Shown here one piece after another: positions 1 to 5,533 of a DNA stretch of 5,533 nt. The position numbers were made by a program, and so were the translations under genes. Every line of letters begins with the position of its first letter. Position 1 is the stretch's first letter. The DNA lies in assembly GCA_036675035.1 (NCBI GenBank), contig JAKFFO010000090.1:1-5533 (forward strand), given 5' to 3'. The notes beneath the pieces were generated by a model. That model searched no databases and was not told the origin of the DNA. It was given only the letters and a program-made list of their open reading frames with translations. The DNA comes from MESE01 sp036675035 (GTDB lineage Bacteria; Pseudomonadota; Gammaproteobacteria; Burkholderiales; Burkholderiaceae_D).

Positions 1-2
1 GA

Positions 3-329
3 TGGCTAGCGCTGGCGATCGCACTGCTCTGGACCGTCGTCGCGCAATACCAGATGGGATTGTCCTGGAGAATCGGTATCGACATGCAACATCGGACCGC
101 ACTGGTGACGTCGGGATTATTCGCGGTGTCGCGCAATCCGATTTTTCTGGCGATGCGCTTGAGCTTGTTGGGGCTGATGCTGCTTCGCGCAAACGCGGTG
201 ACATTTGCCATCTGGTTGGTCGGCGACGTGCTGATGCAGTTTCAGGTACGTCTGGAAGAAGCGTACCTGCTGCAGCGGCATGGGTCCGCCTATGCTGCGT
301 ATCAAGCCAAAGTCCGGCGCTGGATCTAG
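3..329 (+). CDS. czcN: CzcN-like isoprenylcysteine carboxyl methyltransferase family protein, 3' part
   Basis: The reading frame is open from the left edge to a TAG at 327-329, giving the last 108 residues; the start lies outside the window. The fragment has hydrophobic stretches at about residues 1-15 and 48-72. It also carries the C-terminal signature of the ICMT/PEMT membrane methyltransferase family: GLFAVSRNPIF (around residues 38-48), then a V-R-L-E-E-A-Y-L-L stretch and an HGSAYAAY stretch near the end. In the family these parts form the SAM-binding and catalytic region. Because it sits directly before czcI-czcC-czcB-czcA, I name it CzcN, which occupies the same place in the C. metallidurans czc locus. 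Its substrate there is not established, so a role in metal resistance is inferred from linkage. It is 45 nt from czcI. An ATG at 54 is internal to the conserved domain and is not the true start. Confidence 0.85.
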   Translation, partial: WLALAIALLWTVVAQYQMGLSWRIGIDMQHRTALVTSGLFAVSRNPIFLAMRLSLLGLMLLRANAVTFAIWLVGDVLMQFQVRLEEAYLLQRHGSAYAAYQAKVRRWI

Positions 330-338
330 GCAAGCGGT

Positions 339-367
339 TTGCGCTGCCGGGTATAACCCTATACAAT
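339..367 (+). promoter_or_regulatory. possible sigma70-like promoter for czcI
   Basis: In the 45-nt gap between czcN and czcI, TACAAT (362-367, five of six matches to the -10 consensus) lies 17 nt after TTGCGC (339-344, only the TTG matching the -35 consensus). A perfect short inverted repeat, GGGT-ATA-ACCC (349-359), sits in the spacer and could be an operator. Transcription would start near 374, at or beside the czcI ATG. A metal-inducible promoter before czcI is known in C. metallidurans, so the location is sensible. The -35 match is weak and the site is a candidate only. Confidence 0.3.
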
Positions 368-374
368 TTTGGCC

Positions 375-725
375 ATGCGACGTTTTCTGATTCTCTTTTT
401 GCTGTTTGTTCTACCGCTGCAAGTATCTTGGGCGGCAGTCGCAACCTATTGCAAACACGAAAGCGGTGCGGCAGCACAGCACTTCGGTCACCATGAACAT
501 GCGCATCAGGCGAAACAACCCGAGCCGGCCAAAGACCCGTCGACACTGACCGTCGACAATGACTGTGTCGCCTGCCACCTGGCCGGCGCCGGCATGCTCC
601 CGCTCGCGTTTTTATCGATGCCATTCGAGTTGCCGCAAGCCGAGCAATTTAGCGCGTCTAACAATCATCGTTCCCATCTACTTCCCGATCGGCCCGAGCG
701 GCCGCAATGGATGCGTGCCGCTTAG
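375..725 (+). CDS. czcI: CzcI-type exported metal-resistance accessory protein
   Basis: This is a small protein of 116 residues with a clear Sec signal peptide: MRRF, then a hydrophobic core, with likely cleavage after the W-A-A region near residue 20. The mature part is short and rich in possible metal ligands: Cys26, His28, His36, His39, His40, His42, His44, then Cys64-V-A-Cys67-His68. This matches CzcI, a small protein encoded immediately before czcC in beta-proteobacterial czc operons and thought to modulate expression of the efflux genes from the periplasm. The start is ATG 375. A TTG two codons upstream (369) is in frame but would only place two residues before the Arg-Arg. No good Shine-Dalgarno sequence is visible before 375, so translation may be weak, coupled to upstream genes, or from a near-leaderless mRNA. 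Family assignment is firm; the mechanism is inferred. Confidence 0.85.
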   Translation: MRRFLILFLLFVLPLQVSWAAVATYCKHESGAAAQHFGHHEHAHQAKQPEPAKDPSTLTVDNDCVACHLAGAGMLPLAFLSMPFELPQAEQFSASNNHRSHLLPDRPERPQWMRAA

Positions 726-787
726 TCCGGCACGCTGCCCCTCTTTCCTTTTTTCAAATCGATTAGTTGTGCGCACGTCGTGCCGGA
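726..787 (+). repeat. inverted repeat between czcI and czcC, possible mRNA hairpin or attenuator
   Basis: TCCGGCACG at 726-734, right after the czcI stop codon, is a perfect reverse complement of CGTGCCGGA at 779-787. Counting one G-U pair, the stem can extend to 11 pairs (724-734 with 779-789). The loop is 44 nt and contains a pyrimidine-rich run (737-755) and the palindrome GTGCGCAC (769-776). The right arm is followed by a T-rich stretch (788-801), then the czcC ribosome-binding site. The form resembles a terminator or attenuator, but the loop is longer than in classic intrinsic terminators. Other roles include a processing site that sets the czcI/czcCBA ratio, or a protein-binding site. 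Confidence 0.45.
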
Positions 788-805
788 TTCTTTTGTGTTT
801 TCAAC

Positions 806-812
806 AAGGAGA
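806..812 (+). promoter_or_regulatory. strong ribosome-binding site of czcC
   Basis: AAGGAGA lies 5 nt before the ATG at 818. It decides the start: the frame is open upstream to a TTG at 767, but only the 818 start has this site and puts the signal peptide at the N-terminus. Confidence 0.8.
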
Positions 813-817
813 ATTCG

Positions 818-2122
818 ATGCACAAGCTGTTCTTGCCGCTGGCATTCGCGGCATTCGTCATCCCCACCGTATCATCGGCCCAACCACGTGTAGCTGACCA
901 TAGCGCGGCGTATCCAGCCCGCGCAGTCGAAAGCACTGGCCCGTTATCGCTGGCTGCAGCACTTGAACTGGCGATGCGCACGAGCCCCGAAATTGCCGTA
1001 GCCGCGCGTGAAGTCGACGCGCTGGACGGTAGCGTCCTTCAGGCCGGCGTGATTCCCAATCCCTCTGTCAGCGCATCGGTTGAAGATACCCGGCAAGCGA
1101 CGCGAACCAGCACCGTGCAGATTAATGTCCCGATTGAGTTGGGCGGCAAGCGCGCGGCCAGAATCACCGCCGCCGAACGCGGCCGCGATGCCGCGATGAT
1201 TGACCTGGCTGGCAAACGCAGCGAGATTCGTGCGGTCGTGGTGGCCGCGTTTTATGACTTGATGACTGCACAGGAACGGTTGCAGCTCGCAACGGCATCG
1301 GCCAAGCTTGCGCAGCGCGCAACGACTGTCGCCGCCAAACGGGTTCTCGCCGGCAAAGTGTCGCCCGTCGAAGAAACGCGCGCTCGGGTGGCTGAAGCAA
1401 ACGTGCGGTCTGAACTGGCATTGGCCGCCAGTGACGTACAAAGTGCGCGCCGGCGTCTGGCTGCGACCTGGGGCAACATCGCACCGCGCTTCGGACAGGC
1501 GGTGGACACCGAGCCATCCTTGCCGGCCGTTCCAGCGCTCGACCAGCTGATGCAGCGATTGCAGCAATCACCCAGTCTGGCAAGGGCGCGCATCGAAGTC
1601 GATCGCCGCCAAGCCTTGGCACGTGTCGAGCGTTCCCGCCAGACGCCGGATGTCACCCTCAGTTTCGGCGCCACACGTGATGAGCAGCTCGGGCGCAATC
1701 AGGCGATTGTCGGCGTGTCCATTCCCCTTCCGTTATTTGACCGCAACCAGGGCAATATTCTGGAAGCGTTGCGGCGCACCGAAAAAGCGCGCGATGAACT
1801 TGCTGCGACCGAAGTGCGGCTCCATTCAGAACTCGCGCAGGCTTATGGCCGTCTTGACGCTGCACGCCAGGAGGTCACGCTGTTGAAGCAGGAAATTCTG
1901 CCGGGTGCACAAAGCGCTTACGACGCGACTACCAAAGGTTTCGAGCTCGGTAAATTCAGCTTCCTGGAAGTGCTGGATGCACAACGCACATTTTTCCAGG
2001 CCGGGTCCCAATATTTGCGCACGTTATCGGAAACGCACCGCGCCGCTGCCGATATCGATCGTATCGTCGGCACGCCTTACGCGCCCCAAAGCGGCGCAAC
2101 GAATCTACAGGAGAAACAATGA
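818..2122 (+). CDS. czcC: CzcC, outer-membrane efflux channel of the CzcCBA metal pump
   Basis: This 434-residue protein of the TolC/OEP outer-membrane efflux family is of usual length for CzcC. It starts with a Sec signal peptide (MHKLFLPLAF, cleavage probably after Ala21 in VSSA-Q). The mature N-terminus lacks a lipobox cysteine, so it is not a lipoprotein. Two OEP repeats follow. The first begins at LSLAAALELAM with the N-P-S-V-S-A-S-V strand. The second ends in GKFSFLEVLDAQRTFF (residues ~377-392), a hallmark of CzcC proteins; the first-repeat counterpart is GKVSPVEETRARV. Long Ala/Arg/Glu/Gln-rich helices between them fit the periplasmic coiled-coil barrel. The trimeric channel would carry metal ions from CzcA and CzcB across the outer membrane. 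Its stop overlaps the czcB start by four bases (ATGA), so the two are probably translationally coupled. Confidence 0.95.
   Translation: MHKLFLPLAFAAFVIPTVSSAQPRVADHSAAYPARAVESTGPLSLAAALELAMRTSPEIAVAAREVDALDGSVLQAGVIPNPSVSASVEDTRQATRTSTVQINVPIELGGKRAARITAAERGRDAAMIDLAGKRSEIRAVVVAAFYDLMTAQERLQLATASAKLAQRATTVAAKRVLAGKVSPVEETRARVAEANVRSELALAASDVQSARRRLAATWGNIAPRFGQAVDTEPSLPAVPALDQLMQRLQQSPSLARARIEVDRRQALARVERSRQTPDVTLSFGATRDEQLGRNQAIVGVSIPLPLFDRNQGNILEALRRTEKARDELAATEVRLHSELAQAYGRLDAARQEVTLLKQEILPGAQSAYDATTKGFELGKFSFLEVLDAQRTFFQAGSQYLRTLSETHRAAADIDRIVGTPYAPQSGATNLQEKQ
2109..2113 (+). promoter_or_regulatory. ribosome-binding site of czcB inside the czcC 3' end
   Basis: AGGAG lies 5 nt before the czcB ATG (2119) and within the last codons of czcC. 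Together with the ATGA stop/start overlap it supports this start and translational coupling. Confidence 0.75.
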
Positions 2123-3639
2123 ACAGGAAACAAATCATCGCGATCATCGCCATGATCGTCGTCGGCATGTTGTTCGGTGCGTTCGTGATGCTGAACGACA
2201 ATAGCAAGGGACAAGGCGAAGCGGCGCGTACGTCGGAAGAGAGTGGGCAGGGTCATGCCGAACGCCATGCCGATACCGAGCACCTTGAAAGCGGTTCGAC
2301 AAAAGGGCCGCGTGGTGGTCAGTTGTTCACCGAAGGCGATTTCGGTCTTGAGGTAGTACTTGCTGAAGAAGGCGGCGAAGCACGTTTCCAAATTTATTTA
2401 AGCGAAAAGGGCAAACCGCTGCCGCCAACTGCAGCCAAAGTGGTGATGACATTGAATCGACCAGACGGAGATAAACAGGAAATAGCATTCGTACCCGTAA
2501 AAGAGGCATTGCAAAGCACCGTTGCCATCGCCGAGCCGCATGTGTTCGAGGCGACCATTGCCGCACAAACTGGCCAGGAAGCCCATCTTTTTACCTTTAC
2601 CCAGGAAGAAGGCAAGATCGAACTGACCGATGCGCAAGTCAAATCGAGCGGCGTGACGCTGCAAACAGCCAGTGCCGCCCAAATCAAAAGCAGCTTGCAA
2701 CTGCCGGGCGAAATCCGGTTTAACGAAGACCGTACCGCGCACGTAGTGCCGAGAGTGGCCGGTGTCGTCGAATCGGTACCGGCCACGTTAGGGCAGCAAG
2801 TCAAAAAAGGCGCCGTGCTGGCGGTCATATCGAGTACCACGCTATCCGAGCAGCGCAGTGAACTGCTGGCAGCACAAAAACGCGTCGAGTTTGCACGCAC
2901 CACTTATCAGCGCGAAAAAAAACTGTGGGAAGAAAAAATTTCGGCGCAACAGGATTTCCAGAAAGCGCAGCAAGATCTGCGCGAAGCCGAGATCGCGCTG
3001 CAAAATGCTACACAGAAGCTAAAGGCGATCGGCGCCAATCCATCGCCCAGTGGCGGCCTCAGCCGCTTTGAGTTGCGCGCGCCATTCGACGGCATGGTCG
3101 TTGAAAAGCACATCACGATGGGCGAGTCGATTAAAGAAGATGCGAACGCCTTTACCTTGTCCGACCTGGGCACGGTCTGGGCTGAAATCGTGGTGCCCGC
3201 CAAGGACCTCGACCAGGTGCGGGTCGGCAGCGACACCATCGTGCGCTCGACCGCATCGGATGCCCATGTCGCGGGCAAGGTGACGTATGTCGGCTCATTG
3301 ATCGGAGAACAGACCCGTTCCGCCAAAGCACGCGTGGTGTTGCCCAATCCGAAAATGGCATGGCGCCCGGGCTTGTATGTCACCGTTGAGCTGATCGCCA
3401 GTGAAGCGCAGGTGCCGGTTGCCGTGGTTGCAGACGCGGTGCAGACGGTCAACGACAAACCGGTGGTGTTCATGCGGGTGCCGGGCGGCTTTATCGCGCA
3501 ACCGGTCACGCTCGGGCGCAGCGACGGCAAGATGATCGCGATCGTCAAGGGACTCAAACCGGGCGTGCAATATGCGGCTGCCGGCAGTTTCGTCATCAAG
3601 GCGGAACTCGGCAAAGGCAGCGCGAGCCACGCCCATTGA
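2119..3639 (+). CDS. czcB: CzcB, periplasmic adaptor (membrane fusion protein) of the CzcCBA metal pump
   Basis: This 506-residue HlyD/RND-type adaptor is of normal length for CzcB. An uncleaved N-terminal membrane anchor (about residues 5-25) is followed by a polar linker with His46, His50 and His55. Next is the CzcB-type N-terminal domain starting at GPRGGQLF (63-70), a CzcB/CusB-like region tied to periplasmic metal binding. The barrel-sandwich/lipoyl half begins around VVPRVAGVVESV (209-220). A helical hairpin rich in Gln, Glu and Lys covers about 245-300. The second lipoyl half (FELRAPFDGMVVEK), the beta-barrel (TVWAEIVVP) and the membrane-proximal domain (WRPGLYVTVEL) follow. The C-terminus ends in S-H-A-H, another possible metal ligand site. 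It connects CzcA to CzcC and may hand periplasmic metal to the pump. The gene is 17 nt before czcA, in one transcription unit. Confidence 0.95.
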   Translation: MNRKQIIAIIAMIVVGMLFGAFVMLNDNSKGQGEAARTSEESGQGHAERHADTEHLESGSTKGPRGGQLFTEGDFGLEVVLAEEGGEARFQIYLSEKGKPLPPTAAKVVMTLNRPDGDKQEIAFVPVKEALQSTVAIAEPHVFEATIAAQTGQEAHLFTFTQEEGKIELTDAQVKSSGVTLQTASAAQIKSSLQLPGEIRFNEDRTAHVVPRVAGVVESVPATLGQQVKKGAVLAVISSTTLSEQRSELLAAQKRVEFARTTYQREKKLWEEKISAQQDFQKAQQDLREAEIALQNATQKLKAIGANPSPSGGLSRFELRAPFDGMVVEKHITMGESIKEDANAFTLSDLGTVWAEIVVPAKDLDQVRVGSDTIVRSTASDAHVAGKVTYVGSLIGEQTRSAKARVVLPNPKMAWRPGLYVTVELIASEAQVPVAVVADAVQTVNDKPVVFMRVPGGFIAQPVTLGRSDGKMIAIVKGLKPGVQYAAAGSFVIKAELGKGSASHAH

Positions 3640-3642
3640 TGC

Positions 3643-3649
3643 GGAGAAG
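3643..3649 (+). promoter_or_regulatory. ribosome-binding site of czcA
   Basis: GGAGAAG lies in the 17-nt czcB-czcA gap, 7 nt before the ATG at 3657. It supports that start, which gives the standard CzcA N-terminus (MFERIIRFSI). Confidence 0.7.
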
Positions 3650-3656
3650 ATAAATC

Positions 3657-5533
3657 ATGTTTGAACGCATCATTCGCTTTTCCATCGAGCACCGATGGCT
3701 GGTCATCCTCGCCGTGCTCGGCATGGCTGGATACGGCGCGTACAGCTATACCCAACTGCCGATCGACGCCGTGCCCGATATCACCAACGTGCAGGTGCAG
3801 ATCAACACGGCAGCGCCCGGCTATTCACCGCTCGAAACCGAGCAGCGCATCACGTATCCGATCGAAGCGGTCATGTCCGGTTTGCCGGACCTGGAGCAGA
3901 CGCGCTCGCTGTCGCGCTATGGTCTGTCGCAGATAACGGTCATCTTCAAGGAAGGCACCGACATTTACTTTGCGCGCCAACTGGTGAACCAGCGGATTCA
4001 AGAAGCCAGAAACAAGCTGCCGCCCGGCATCGACCCTGCGATGGGTCCCATCTCGACCGGCCTGGGCGAGATTTATCTATGGACGGTCGAAGCCGAGGAT
4101 GGCGCCAAACAGCCGGACGGTACCCCGTATACGCCGACCGACTTGCGCGAAATCCAGGACTGGATCATCAAACCGCAGTTGCGCAATGTGGCTGGCGTGA
4201 CGGAAATCAATTCGATTGGCGGCTATGCGAAGGAATATCTGGTCGCCCCCAACCCTGCCAAGCTGTCGTCTTACGGCTTGACCCTGCAAAGCGTGGTATC
4301 TGCGCTGGAGAAAAATAATGCCAATGTCGGCGCCGGTTATATCGAACGGCGCGGCGAGCAGTATCTGATCCGGGCGCCGGGACAAGTCAGTTCGCTCGAC
4401 GACATCCGCAATATTGTGCTGGCCAATATTCAAGGCGTTCCGGTCCGAATCCGCGATGTGGCGGACGCAGATATCGGCCACGAGCTGCGCACCGGTGCTG
4501 CCACTGAAAACGGCCGCGAAGTCGTGCTCGGCACCGTGTTCATGCTGATCGGCGAAAACAGCCGTGCTGTGTCGCAAGCGGTCGACAAGAAAATGTTGGA
4601 GATCAATCGCACACTGCCGGCAGGCGTGAAAGCCATCACCGTGTATGACCGCACGGTCCTGGTGGATAAAGCCATCAACACGGTGAAAAAGAACCTGTTC
4701 GAGGGCGCCGTGCTGGTGATTGCGATCTTGTTCCTATTCCTGGGCAATATCCGTGCTGCCTTGATCACTGCGATGGTCATTCCATTGGCGATGTTGTTCA
4801 CATTTACCGGCATGGTGACGAATCAAGTCAGCGCCAACCTGTTGAGCCTGGGCGCTCTGGATTTCGGCATCATCATCGACGGCGCGGTGGTCATTGTGGA
4901 GAACTGCGTACGGCGGCTTGCGCACGCCCAGGCGCATCATGGTCGACCGCTGACGCGCACCGAGCGTTTCCATGAAGTGTTCGCCGCATCGCAAGAGGCA
5001 CGCCGTCCGCTTCTGTTTGGCCAGTTGATCATCATGATCGTCTATCTGCCGATCTTTGCGCTGACCGGTGTCGAAGGCAAGATGTTCCATCCGATGGCAT
5101 TTACCGTCGTCATTGCGCTATTGGGCGCGATGATCTTGTCAGTGACCTTCATTCCGGCTGCAGTCGCGCTTTTTATCGGCAACAAGGTCGATGAAAAAGA
5201 GAACGCATTGATGCGGTATGCGAAAAGAAGCTACGCGCCGCTGCTGGTGCGCGCGATGGCCAACAAGCCGATCGTGTTCACGTTTGCCGGCATCATGATT
5301 GCGTTGTCGATTCTGATCGGAACGCGCCTAGGAAGCGAGTTCATACCCAGCCTGAATGAAGGCGATTTTGCGATCCAGGTATTGCGCATTACCGGCACCA
5401 GCCTCAGCCAGTCGGTGACGAAGGAGCCCAGATCCCGGCCGCGCACATTGGCGCTGACCACGATGCGTCGCTTGCCTTGTTCGCGGCTGATCTGGTTCGG
5501 TCCTGGCGCGATGTCAAGTGCCGCCACTTCACC
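3657..5533 (+). CDS. czcA: CzcA, RND-family heavy-metal/proton antiporter, partial; homology broken at ~5420
   Basis: The frame is open from ATG 3657 to the right edge (625 codons seen; the family is about 1050-1060). Residues 1-588 are a standard HME-RND pump. TM1 is at about 12-30, followed by LPIDAVPDITNVQVQINT and the periplasmic porter domain. TM2-TM4 lie at about 348-417, TM5 at 452-470, TM6 at 483-508 and TM7 at 539-556. In TM4 the motif DFGIIIDGAVVIVEN supplies Asp402, Asp408 and Glu415, matching the numbering of the acidic residues needed for proton-driven transport in C. metallidurans CzcA. This places it in the Zn/Co/Cd group. The pump exports divalent cations together with CzcB and CzcC. 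After SLSQSV (582-587) the match ends. Residues 589-625 are unlike CzcA because the DNA from about 5411-5420 is an inverted piece of the same gene. Whether the gene is truly disrupted or the sequence chimeric cannot be settled here. Confidence 0.93.
   Translation, partial: MFERIIRFSIEHRWLVILAVLGMAGYGAYSYTQLPIDAVPDITNVQVQINTAAPGYSPLETEQRITYPIEAVMSGLPDLEQTRSLSRYGLSQITVIFKEGTDIYFARQLVNQRIQEARNKLPPGIDPAMGPISTGLGEIYLWTVEAEDGAKQPDGTPYTPTDLREIQDWIIKPQLRNVAGVTEINSIGGYAKEYLVAPNPAKLSSYGLTLQSVVSALEKNNANVGAGYIERRGEQYLIRAPGQVSSLDDIRNIVLANIQGVPVRIRDVADADIGHELRTGAATENGREVVLGTVFMLIGENSRAVSQAVDKKMLEINRTLPAGVKAITVYDRTVLVDKAINTVKKNLFEGAVLVIAILFLFLGNIRAALITAMVIPLAMLFTFTGMVTNQVSANLLSLGALDFGIIIDGAVVIVENCVRRLAHAQAHHGRPLTRTERFHEVFAASQEARRPLLFGQLIIMIVYLPIFALTGVEGKMFHPMAFTVVIALLGAMILSVTFIPAAVALFIGNKVDEKENALMRYAKRSYAPLLVRAMANKPIVFTFAGIMIALSILIGTRLGSEFIPSLNEGDFAIQVLRITGTSLSQSVTKEPRSRPRTLALTTMRRLPCSRLIWFGPGAMSSAATS
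5408..5422. other. inversion junction within czcA
   Basis: Forward CzcA similarity runs through the Gln-Ser-Val codons (5409-5417), and minus-strand CzcA similarity (Phe-Val-Thr) runs through 5414-5422. The two readings therefore share a few bases around GTCGGTGACG (5411-5420). Shared bases at a fold-back point are typical of microhomology-mediated rearrangement and also of template-switch chimeras. No insertion-sequence end, long inverted repeat or recombinase site is visible at the point. Confidence 0.7.
5411..5533 (-). pseudogene. inverted internal fragment of czcA on the minus strand
   Basis: Read on the minus strand from 5533 down to about 5414, the sequence encodes GEVAALDIAPGPNQISREQG followed by KRRIVVSANVRGRDLGSFVT. 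This is a characteristic stretch of CzcA-type pumps from the second periplasmic part, which I place from memory at about residues 790-830 of the full protein. It is thus from the same gene or a close paralogue, about 0.6-0.7 kb downstream of where the + strand copy stops, and in opposite orientation. The minus-strand frame stays open past the junction by chance, but CzcA similarity ends there. It continues off the right edge, so a complete convergent copy cannot be excluded. I use pseudogene because as seen it is a fragment without start or end; an assembly chimera is an equally serious option. Confidence 0.75.

Noticed and set aside
369..374. TTG start for czcI two codons before ATG
   Set aside because: ATG 375 gives the usual M-R-R-F N-terminus of the family; no ribosome-binding site favours TTG.
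444..460. Possible lipoprotein cysteine (Cys26) in CzcI
   Set aside because: The residues before it (V-A-T-Y) do not form a lipobox, and the signal peptide has a normal A-x-A-like cleavage region upstream.
2..496. Forward frame of 164 codons from the left edge across czcN and into czcI
   Set aside because: Out of frame with both recognised genes; the translation has no membrane or domain pattern, unlike the czcN frame.
811..816. GAATTC next to the czcC ribosome-binding site, hinting at a cloned construct
   Set aside because: A single six-base site occurs by chance and overlaps a natural AAGGAGAATT context; no vector-like sequence is nearby.
767..817. Upstream in-frame TTG start for czcC adding 17 residues
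   Set aside because: No ribosome-binding site there, and it would put polar/aromatic residues before a standard signal peptide; ATG 818 has AAGGAGA at good spacing.
944..1567. 207-codon minus-strand open frame within czcC
   Set aside because: Fully antisense to the OEP repeats of czcC, low-complexity Arg/Cys/His-rich composition, no start context.
2907..3755. Long open frame of 282 codons on the minus strand opposite czcB and the czcA start
   Set aside because: Lies antisense to well-recognised czcB and czcA domains, has no recognisable family features, and spans a gene boundary; a by-product of codon bias.
5408..5422. Programmed (phase-variable) invertible switch in czcA
   Set aside because: No long inverted repeats or site-specific recombinase are visible in the window; the data fit a one-off rearrangement or chimera better.

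Overview
The window holds the front part of a czc-type (cobalt-zinc-cadmium) heavy-metal efflux operon, all on the + strand and in the order czcN' - czcI - czcC - czcB - czcA'. This is the same gene order as the start of the well-known czcNICBA locus of Cupriavidus metallidurans. The moderately GC-rich composition, the czcN/czcI accessory genes and the protein sequences suggest a beta-proteobacterium of the order Burkholderiales. An Oxalobacteraceae-like host is plausible, but that is inference. No mobile element, tRNA, rRNA or CRISPR array was seen.

Layout: 3-329 is the 3' end of an isoprenylcysteine methyltransferase-like membrane protein (CzcN), cut by the left edge. A 45-nt gap with a weak promoter-like sequence leads to czcI (375-725), a small exported His/Cys-rich protein. 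A 92-nt gap carries a perfect 9-bp inverted repeat followed by a T-rich run, then a strong Shine-Dalgarno sequence for czcC (818-2122, outer-membrane channel). czcC overlaps czcB (2119-3639, periplasmic adaptor) by ATGA. Seventeen nucleotides further on begins czcA (3657 to the right edge, RND pump), which keeps the acidic residues D402, D408 and E415 of metal-pumping RND proteins.

How they work together: CzcA uses the proton gradient to move divalent metal cations, CzcB bridges the periplasm, and CzcC forms the outer-membrane duct. CzcI and CzcN are accessory proteins, with CzcI probably modulating the metal response.

The unusual part is the right end. Homology of the + strand to CzcA stops at about 5420 (residue 588 of an expected ~1050-1060). 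The last ~115-120 bases encode a downstream piece of CzcA on the opposite strand. The window therefore contains an inversion junction inside czcA. It is either a real rearrangement (internal inversion, or a convergent second czcA copy) or a fold-back chimera or misassembly at a contig end. It should be resolved before czcA is called intact or broken. Apart from that junction this is a recognised system, and I do not see a wholly new one.
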